From Pseudomonadota bacterium (GTDB lineage Bacteria > Pseudomonadota > Gammaproteobacteria > Burkholderiales > Chitinibacteraceae), in NCBI GenBank assembly GCA_026399755.1, contig JAPLQI010000073.1, positions 1-64,000 of the forward strand: DNA of 64,000 nucleotides, in the 5' to 3' direction. The notes beneath the pieces are model-generated. The model did no database searches. It saw nothing but the letters and a program-made list of their open reading frames with translations, and was not told where the DNA came from. The translations under genes and the position numbers were made by a program. Shown in pieces: positions 54,446 through 60,797 of this stretch; the stretch's first letter is position 1, and each line of letters begins with the position of its first letter.

Positions 54446-54808
54446 ATGACTCAAATTACCGTGGTAATTGGCGATCGTTTAGGTAAAGGCCAAAAAGTAG
54501 GCGCTGGCGTTGAATTGGCAGCGGGGCGTGCGGTGGTGATTCCCGGGGTGGCTGCGGATATGAAACTGGGCGATGTGATGAAGGCTGAAAACGCGCAGTT
54601 GGGTATTTCATTTTGCGGTAGCGGCGGGGCGGGGGCGATTACGGCACAGACCAAGCATGGCTATAAGGCGAAATATGGTATGCGCTCGGTTGAAGAAGGC
54701 ATTACTGCGATTGAAGAAGGTTACATCGTCCTAGGCTTTGGCTTTATGGATAAGGAAGAGCTGGGCCAGCGCTTGGTTGTGGCTTATCAGAAAAAGTATG
54801 GCAATTAA
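54446..54808 (+). CDS. Glycine-rich SFCGS family protein (EF_0830, TIGR03577-like)
   Basis: 120 residues, no membrane helix. The signature is 'LGISFCGSGGAGAITAQTKH', with Cys57 in a Gly-rich turn after a hydrophobic strand. It starts with 'MTQITVVIGDRLGKGQKVGAG' and has 'AKYGMRSVEEGITAIEEGYIV'. The strand-Cys-Gly-Ser-Gly turn looks like the phosphocysteine loop of PTS EIIB (CxxGxxTS), though the Cys is further from the N-terminus; that is my inference. It has AAAAAGGAATTGAA before the ATG and ends directly against the next start. Confidence 0.9.
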   Translation: MTQITVVIGDRLGKGQKVGAGVELAAGRAVVIPGVAADMKLGDVMKAENAQLGISFCGSGGAGAITAQTKHGYKAKYGMRSVEEGITAIEEGYIVLGFGFMDKEELGQRLVVAYQKKYGN

Positions 54809-55117
54809 ATGAAAGAACACTTCCAGAGCAAGGTGATTGTGAGCGGCATGGGGGACAGCAAAGCTAAGGCTTTTGCCGATGCGCTCTCCCAAGTGCAGCG
54901 CGCCGTGATGGCAGGTAGCCAAAAGATCTTGCTGCGCATCGAGCCACAAGATGTGGTGGTGCTAAAGGCTGAGGAGGCGCAAAGGAAGGAGCGATTTTTA
55001 TTCTTGTTTCTGCCGCGTATTCGCTCCCATTACAAAGTGCAGCTGGAAGTGATTGTGAGTGTGACGGCAATTGATATCGATCAGGTGTCTTTTACTGCTC
55101 ATCCATCCAAGTCTTAA
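54809..55117 (+). CDS. DUF4312 family protein (EF_0831, TIGR03578-like)
   Basis: 102 residues. Starts on the base after the previous stop. 'VSGMGDSKAKAFADALSQVQ' begins with a glycine turn and helix, then 'KILLRIEPQDVVVLKAEEAQ' and 'FLFLFLPRIRSHYKVQLEVI', a strand-rich remainder. No membrane helix was evident despite the FLFLFLP segment. The family is known only from this operon type. Its tight packing (0 bases from SFCGS, 12 from DUF4311) suggests a subunit of one complex. Confidence 0.9.
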   Translation: MKEHFQSKVIVSGMGDSKAKAFADALSQVQRAVMAGSQKILLRIEPQDVVVLKAEEAQRKERFLFLFLPRIRSHYKVQLEVIVSVTAIDIDQVSFTAHPSKS

Positions 55118-55129
55118 AAAGGTAGCCGT

Positions 55130-55903
55130 ATGTTGCTGATGATATTAATGAAGTCGCTCGTGATTGGTGGCTTGGTTGGTTTTGCTGTTGGGGCGGGGGC
55201 TGCGCGGATGTTTCATGCGCCAACGGCGCAGGGGATAGGCGCGTTTCGTACCTTAGGCGAGCTTAATTCGTGTGAAGGCGATGCGGCTTCGCATTTCTCC
55301 TTTGGTTTGGGCTTCTTTTTTAATGCTTGGGCCTCATCGGTAGCCGCTGGGGCGTTTACTCAGGATGTAGATCACCGCGTGATTCCGCATTGGGGTGCTG
55401 CCGCGCTGATGAGTAAAAATCCAAATCTAGCTGAAACCCTGCACAACCCTAGAAAAATGGCGCTGGCCTGTGGCTTGATCGGCATGGCGGTGGTGGCGTT
55501 TTTAAATACCACGGCTTCGGCCGTGCCACCTTCTTTGCAAGTAACCGCGGTTAAAGTTTTGGTGCCTGCGGCCAATATGCTGGTCAATATCATCATGCCG
55601 GTGATTTTTTGGCTGGCAGCGATTGAAGCAGGTAAACGCTCAGGCTTTTGGGGGACGATTTTTGGTGGCTTAGCGCAGCTCATTATGGGCAATGCCGTAC
55701 CGGGCTTGGTGCTGGGTATCTTGATTGGTAAAGGTGTTGATGATGGTGGCTGGAACAGAATCACCAAATCGATGATGTTTAGCGTGGTGATGTTATTTGT
55801 ATTAAGCGCCTTCTTCCGTGGCTTTGATTTGAAAATGATTCAATCCTTCCATTTAGCCATACCGGCTTGGTATGAGCTGCTGCACGCTACGCTGAAGCCT
55901 TAA
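55130..55903 (+). CDS. DUF4311 family integral membrane protein (EF_0833, TIGR03579-like)
   Basis: 257 residues with about seven hydrophobic segments (for example 3-22, 60-80, 110-130, 145-165, 180-200, 215-235). Family-style motifs are 'GAGAARMFHAPTAQGIGAFR', 'LGELNSCEGDAASHFSFGLG' and 'FFFNAWASSVAAGAFTQDVD', with polar/charged groups in otherwise apolar stretches. It probably forms the membrane pore with DUF4310. No PTS EIIC signature was found. AGGTAGCCGT precedes the start. Confidence 0.9.
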   Translation: MLLMILMKSLVIGGLVGFAVGAGAARMFHAPTAQGIGAFRTLGELNSCEGDAASHFSFGLGFFFNAWASSVAAGAFTQDVDHRVIPHWGAAALMSKNPNLAETLHNPRKMALACGLIGMAVVAFLNTTASAVPPSLQVTAVKVLVPAANMLVNIIMPVIFWLAAIEAGKRSGFWGTIFGGLAQLIMGNAVPGLVLGILIGKGVDDGGWNRITKSMMFSVVMLFVLSAFFRGFDLKMIQSFHLAIPAWYELLHATLKP

Positions 55904-55913
55904 GGAGACGAAA

Positions 55914-56576
55914 ATGACTGAACTCACTAAAGAAGAAGTACAGGGTAATTTCTGGTTCGCCGATTGGAGCTTTCCTTTCTTTGTAGGCTTGCTGTCCGCC
56001 GGGGTATTTGCCGGAACGCATATGTATTACGTCTACGGCATAGGCGCATTCAACGAAGTGGCTTTTGTCTCGATGCTTCGTGCGGGAATGGATACCGGCG
56101 TTTATGGCGCGGTGGCCGCCTTTGGTGCGAGCTTTTTGTTCGCACGGATTATCGAAGGCGCACTGGTCGGTATTTTGGATATCGGCGGCGCGATTATGAC
56201 TGGCGTGGGTCTGGGCATTCCCGCCATGTTTTTGGGCGCAGGCGTGACTTATCCGCTGGATAACTTCTTTGCCGCTCTCGCCACAGGCATGGTAATTGGC
56301 TGCGCCATCGGCGGAATTATTATCCTAGCGCGTAAATTTACGGTGAACCAATCCAACTCAACCTTTGGTGCCGACGTGATGATGGGCGCGGGAAATTCAT
56401 CGGGGCGTTTCCTAGGCCCCCTAATCATCATCACCGCAATTGGCGCATCCATCCCCATTGGCGTGGGCTCATTAATCGGCGCTTTAGCCTTCTACCTCTG
56501 GGGCAAACCCATTACCGGCGGCGCAATTTTAGGCGCGATGCTGTTTGGTTCGGTGTTTCCGGTGGCGATTGTTTGA
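55914..56576 (+). CDS. DUF4310 family integral membrane protein (EF_0832, TIGR03580-like)
   Basis: 220 residues with about six hydrophobic helices. 'NFWFADWSFPFFVGLLSAGV' near the N-terminus, 'GTHMYYVYGIGAFNEVAFVS' and 'GGAIMTGVGLGIPAMFLGAG' are conserved-looking segments. It lies 10 bases after DUF4311 with AAGGAGACGAAA as ribosome site, and is the last gene before a repeat block and the catabolic genes. The pair DUF4310/DUF4311 is the likely transport unit of the cluster. Confidence 0.9.
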   Translation: MTELTKEEVQGNFWFADWSFPFFVGLLSAGVFAGTHMYYVYGIGAFNEVAFVSMLRAGMDTGVYGAVAAFGASFLFARIIEGALVGILDIGGAIMTGVGLGIPAMFLGAGVTYPLDNFFAALATGMVIGCAIGGIIILARKFTVNQSNSTFGADVMMGAGNSSGRFLGPLIIITAIGASIPIGVGSLIGALAFYLWGKPITGGAILGAMLFGSVFPVAIV

Positions 56577-56599
56577 TTTGCTGATTTGATGCTGGGAAA

Positions 56600-57065
56600 C
56601 CCAAATCTTGAACCACGGAGGGAACAGAGAACACGGAGTTTCACGGAGAAAAACAGCTATTCGCAGGTCGGGTGAAACTCCATATGCACTAACCAGTTTG
56701 CTTTTGAATTAGCAAACAATGAAACAACGTAATGGCCACGCTCTTTGCATAGGGCTTTTTAAAGTCCCCTTGAAACACGCCGGAGCGAGGAACAAGCGGG
56801 GCGGGGTTTCGGCTAGGGAGCGAGGGACGAGCTGATCCCGCCTGCCGCCGACTCGATTGTCCGCAGCGCAGGGGTCTTCGTGTTTCGTGGGGTCGCCTTC
56901 TTTGGCTTCGTTTCTTGGCGAAGCAAGAAAGGAAGGCCCCCGCGGTGGCTACCGCTCCAAAATCAACGTGCCGAAGGCACTAAAAAGGGCTTTTTGACTT
57001 TGTTTAGCGCAGGGTGCAACCCGCGTACTTTTCAGTATTGCTCGCGGGTTGCACCCGCCCTACGA
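56600..57065. repeat. Repeat block (copy B) between DUF4310 and the catabolic genes
   Basis: The 610-bp gap 56577-57186 starts with an ACGGAG-family copy (56608-56655, CCCAAATCTTGAACCAC then GGAGTTTCACGGAGAAAAAC), then the ~240-bp family (56747-56990), then a REP pair (57008-57062, GGGTGCAACCCGC...GCGGGTTGCACCCGCCCTAC), then a smaller GTGCGCAACGACTTCGTCGTTG palindrome (about 57098-57120). From about 56683 to 57062 it is a direct repeat of 60241-60622. Frames such as 56880-57167 are by-products. Confidence 0.88.
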
Positions 57066-57186
57066 AAGAAGCGCTTCAGACCTTGGCTTAGTTCTCGGTG
57101 CGCAACGACTTCGTCGTTGTACACCCTACGAAAGATGCATGGTATTGGCCCGCTCGATGCCTGTTAGCAGCAAAAAAAGGAATCCC

Positions 57187-58323
57187 ATGTTTGATTTAAT
57201 CATCCGTCGTGCCGTGAGTCCCACAGACGATGCCATCTTTGATATTGCGATGAAGGACGGCAAAATTGCGGCCATTGGCCTGATCAATGCCCAAGCTCGC
57301 CAGACTATGGATTTAAAAGGTCAGTTTTATGCCAGCGCAGGCTGGATTGACGGCCATGTGCATTGCTATTCGGCCTCGCCTATTTATAACGATCAGCCCG
57401 ATTTAGTGGGTATTGCCGGTGGCGTGACCACGGTGGTGGATGCGGGTAGCTGTGGCGCGAATGATATCGGGCATTTTTATCAGCTGGCGCAGGCCTGCCA
57501 GACCGAGGTGCGGGCTTTATTGAATATTTCTCGCATCGGTTTGGTCACTCAGCACGAGCTGGCTGATCTGGCCGATATTGATGAGGCCGCCGCCAGCCAA
57601 GCAATTGGCCAATTCCCTGATTTTATCGTTGGCTTAAAAGCGCGTTTAAGTGCAAGCGTGGTGGGTGGCAATGGGATTATCCCTTTGCAGATTGCCAAAG
57701 CGATTCAGCAAAAACATCGCCATTTGCCGCTGATGGTGCATGTGGGAAATACCCCGCCCGATTTGGATGATATTGCCGAGCTACTCGATCAGGGCGATAT
57801 TTTAACGCACTGCTACAACGGCAAACCCAATCGCATTTTGAATGCCGAAGGCGTGCTGCGGCCTAGTATTTATCGGGCGATTCAGCGTGGTGTTTGCCTT
57901 GATGTGGGCCACGGCGGGGCGAGCTTTAGTTTTGCGGTGGCAAGGCAAGCGATTGCTCAGGGCATTTTGCCGAACACGATTAGTTCGGATATTTACTGCC
58001 GTAACCGCATCGCTGGCCCGGTCTATGGCTTGGCTCCGGTGATGACAAAGTTTCTGTCTTTAGGCATGAGCCTCGCGCAGGTCATTAGCTGCGTTACAAG
58101 CCATGCTGCCAAGGCGCTTAATCTGCCTAGCAAAGGCCAGCTGGCTGTTGGCTTTGATGCCGATATCTCGATTTTTGCCTTAGATAAAACGCCCAATACT
58201 CAGCGTGATTGCGAGGGCGAATCGCTTATTTCTGATCACCAACTCAGGCCTTTGGCGGCAATTGTCGCGGGAAAGGTATTTTTGACTGAAGAAGGAAAAA
58301 AAGATCATGTCTTCGATTTATAA
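57187..58323 (+). CDS. Amidohydrolase/deacetylase of the Dga cluster
   Basis: 378 residues from ATG 57187 (AAAAGGAATCCC upstream); the open frame further upstream runs through repeat DNA. It is a metal-dependent amidohydrolase: 'GWIDGHVHCYSASP' (HxH), a Lys in 'FIVGLKARLSASV' that may be carbamylated, His in 'LPLMVHVGNTPP' and 'ILTHCYNGKP', and Asp in 'NTISSDIYCRNR'. Related proteins in dga-like loci are predicted deacetylases of N-acyl amino-sugar acids. Its last 17 bases overlap dgaE, so it is made with it. Confidence 0.9.
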   Translation: MFDLIIRRAVSPTDDAIFDIAMKDGKIAAIGLINAQARQTMDLKGQFYASAGWIDGHVHCYSASPIYNDQPDLVGIAGGVTTVVDAGSCGANDIGHFYQLAQACQTEVRALLNISRIGLVTQHELADLADIDEAAASQAIGQFPDFIVGLKARLSASVVGGNGIIPLQIAKAIQQKHRHLPLMVHVGNTPPDLDDIAELLDQGDILTHCYNGKPNRILNAEGVLRPSIYRAIQRGVCLDVGHGGASFSFAVARQAIAQGILPNTISSDIYCRNRIAGPVYGLAPVMTKFLSLGMSLAQVISCVTSHAAKALNLPSKGQLAVGFDADISIFALDKTPNTQRDCEGESLISDHQLRPLAAIVAGKVFLTEEGKKDHVFDL

Positions 58324-59425
58324 AAAGTACCAACTTAAGCCGGTGATTAACGCTTCTGGGCGGATGACCATTCTTGGCGTGTCTACCCCGCAGCCTGAAG
58401 TGGTGGCGGCGGTCAATTTGGGGCTAAATCATTATTTCGAGATGCAAGATTTAGTCGATAAAACTGGTGCATATATTGCGGGTTTGCTAGGGGTAGAAAG
58501 CGCGGTAGTTGTGTCTTGCGCATCCGCCGGAATCGCCCAAGCTGTGGCCGCTGTGATTATTAAAGACGATGCAGATTTGCTGCTGAATTTGCATGCCAAG
58601 CCCATCAATGGCCCTTGCGAAATTGTGCTGGCAAAAGGTCATAACGTGAATTACGGCGTGCCGGTGGCGACGATGGTGGCGCTGGGTGGTGGCAAAGTGG
58701 TTGAAGCGGGTTGGGCCAATGAGTGCTCGGCTGAGGAGTTGGCTGCTGTGATTACGCCCAATACCGCAGCGATTTTATATATTAAATCGCACCATACTGT
58801 GCAAAAAAGCATGTTGAGCGTGGCAGAGGCTGTGGCCGTAGCTAAAAGCCATGGCCTGCCTTTGATTGTGGACGCTGCCGCCGAAGAAGACCTGCGTCTT
58901 TATTATCAGCTAGGCGCGGATTTGGTGATTTACAGCGGCGCAAAAGCCATCGAAGGCCCGTCCAGCGGCTTAGTGCTGGGCCGTGAGCAGTATGTGGCTT
59001 GGGTTAAAAAGCAGGGCAAAGGCATTGGCCGCGCGATGAAGGTTGGCAAAGAAGGCATTTTGGGCCTGACTTGCGCCATTGAAACTTATTTATTGCGTGA
59101 GAAAGAAAGCGGCGAGCAAATGGTTGCCAAAATGCGGCCCTTTATTGCGGCGCTTAACGAGATTCATGGCGTGAGCGCCAAAGTGGTTTGGGATGGCGCA
59201 GGGCGTGATATTGCCCGTACAGAAATAGCCTTTGATCAGGCCGCTTTGGGCCGCAGCGCCGTCGAAATGGTGGCCGCGCTCAAAGGTGGGCCTATCGCTA
59301 TTTATTTCCGTGAATACAAAGCCAATGAAGGCAAGGTCGAGGTGGATGTGCGCAGCGTTAGCGACAGCCAGCTCAGCACGATCAGCGAGCAGATTCAGCA
59401 ATTGTTAAAGGAAAAATTACTATGA
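58307..59425 (+). CDS. dgaE: PLP-dependent ammonia-lyase of the DgaE family (D-glucosaminate-6-phosphate lyase type)
   Basis: 372 residues, SelA-like fold type I. Start 'KKYQLKPVINASGRMTILGV' is typical of the family; the PLP Lys is Lys213 in 'YSGAKAIEGPSSGLVLG', with the Asp in 'LIVDAAAEEDLRLYY' facing the ring nitrogen. In Salmonella DgaE turns D-glucosaminate-6-phosphate into 2-keto-3-deoxygluconate-6-phosphate and ammonia. It overlaps the amidohydrolase gene by 17 bases and the aldolase gene by 4 (ATGA). The substrate is inferred from this known enzyme. Confidence 0.92.
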   Translation: MSSIYKKYQLKPVINASGRMTILGVSTPQPEVVAAVNLGLNHYFEMQDLVDKTGAYIAGLLGVESAVVVSCASAGIAQAVAAVIIKDDADLLLNLHAKPINGPCEIVLAKGHNVNYGVPVATMVALGGGKVVEAGWANECSAEELAAVITPNTAAILYIKSHHTVQKSMLSVAEAVAVAKSHGLPLIVDAAAEEDLRLYYQLGADLVIYSGAKAIEGPSSGLVLGREQYVAWVKKQGKGIGRAMKVGKEGILGLTCAIETYLLREKESGEQMVAKMRPFIAALNEIHGVSAKVVWDGAGRDIARTEIAFDQAALGRSAVEMVAALKGGPIAIYFREYKANEGKVEVDVRSVSDSQLSTISEQIQQLLKEKLL

Positions 59426-60171
59426 AATTAAGCCAATTAAGCCCAAATTTTTATCGAGATCGTGTGTGTTTGAATGTTTTAGGCGGCACTAAGCAAAATG
59501 CCGTGGATATTTATCAGGCTGCAGAGGGCGCCGTGGTGGTGGGCCTGCTTTCTAAAAACTACCCCGATGTAGCCAGTGCTGTTGAAGATATGCGGGCCTA
59601 TGCCCAATTGATTGAGAATGCAATTTCTGTAGGCCTAGGGGCGGGTGATCCTCGGCAATCGGCGATGGTGAATGAGATCAGCCGCCAGATTCAGCCACAG
59701 CATATCAACCAAGTGTTCACCGGCGTCGGCCCCGCCCGTGCTCTAGTCGGCCAAGATAATACGGTGGTGAATGGCTTGATCTCACCGACGGGCCAGGTTG
59801 GCATGGTAAAAATCTCCACCGGCACTTTCAGCAGCAAACAGGCAGATGGGATTGTGCCGGTTGCCACCGCCATTGCCATGCTGAAAGATATGGGCGGCAA
59901 TTCGGTGAAATATTTCTCAATGGACGGCCTGAAATACCGCGACGAATATATCGCCGTGGCCCAAGCCTGCGCGGCCAATGACTTTTGGCTGGAGCCAACC
60001 GGTGGGATTGATCTGCAAAACTTTGAAGAAATTTTAGGGATTGCGCTGGACGCTGGCGTTACAAAAATCATCCCCCATATCTATAGCTCGATTATCGACA
60101 AAGCCAACGGCAACACCCGACCAGAAGATGTGGCAACTTTGTTGGCGATGGTGAAGGCAAAGCTAGGCTAG
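59422..60171 (+). CDS. dgaF: KDGP aldolase of the DgaF family
   Basis: 249 residues. 'YRDRVCLNVLGGTKQNAVDI' start, 'IENAISVGLGAGDPRQSAMV' , 'GQVGMVKISTGTFSSKQADG' with a Lys that may form the Schiff base, and 'KYFSMDGLKYRDEYIAVAQA' are family features (TIGR03581, EF_0839-like). It splits 2-keto-3-deoxygluconate-6-phosphate into pyruvate and glyceraldehyde-3-phosphate, completing the Dga route. The start overlaps the dgaE stop. Repeat DNA follows. Confidence 0.92.
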   Translation: MKLSQLSPNFYRDRVCLNVLGGTKQNAVDIYQAAEGAVVVGLLSKNYPDVASAVEDMRAYAQLIENAISVGLGAGDPRQSAMVNEISRQIQPQHINQVFTGVGPARALVGQDNTVVNGLISPTGQVGMVKISTGTFSSKQADGIVPVATAIAMLKDMGGNSVKYFSMDGLKYRDEYIAVAQACAANDFWLEPTGGIDLQNFEEILGIALDAGVTKIIPHIYSSIIDKANGNTRPEDVATLLAMVKAKLG

Positions 60172-60182
60172 GCGGTTGTATT

Positions 60183-60625
60183 TGTAGGGCGGGTGAAACC
60201 CGCGGGTTTGCAGCGTTGCTCGGGGGGGGCACCCCATACGAGCCAACCAAATTGCTTTTTCATTAGCAAACAGCGAAAAATATAATGATTACGCTCTCTG
60301 CATAGGGCTTTTTAAAGTCCCCTTGAAACACGCCGGAGCGAGGAACAAGCGGGGCGGGGTTTCGGCAAGGGAGCGAGGCAGCGAGCCAATCCCGCCCGCC
60401 GCCGACTCGATTGTCCGCAGCGCAGGGGCCTTCGTGTTTCGTGGGGTCGCCTTCTTTGGCTTCGTTTCTTGGCGAAGCAAGAAAGGAAGGCCCCCGCGGT
60501 GGCCAACCGCTCCAAAATCAACGTGCCGAAGGCACTAAAAAGGTCTTTTTGACTTTGCTTAGCGTGCAGTAGGTGCAACCCGCCGATTTTTCAGCATCGC
60601 TCGCGGGTTTCACCCGCCCTACATA
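60183..60625. repeat. Repeat block (copy C) between dgaF and the regulator gene
   Basis: REP half at 60183-60208 (GTAGGGCGGGTGAAACCCGCG), then AGCCAACCAAATTGCTTTTTC (60241), the ~240-bp family (60300-60550) and a REP pair (60568-60622, ending TTTCACCCGCCCTACA). It repeats 56683-57062 in the same order and orientation with scattered substitutions. The remainder of the 626-bp gap (60626-60797) is the likely promoter zone of the regulator gene. Confidence 0.88.
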
Positions 60626-60797
60626 TGCAGCATAGCATTGGGGCTATTTACCTTTGCTGATCTGGCGAGTCCCCGTAATCTGAAGATATGGCGTTCTTGT
60701 TCGCTTCGCGCTGATTCAGGCGATTTTGATTGATCGATTTATTTCAGCGGGTGTGTTCTTGTAGTGAAGAGGCACTCCTTGCAGGGCTTAAGTCATT

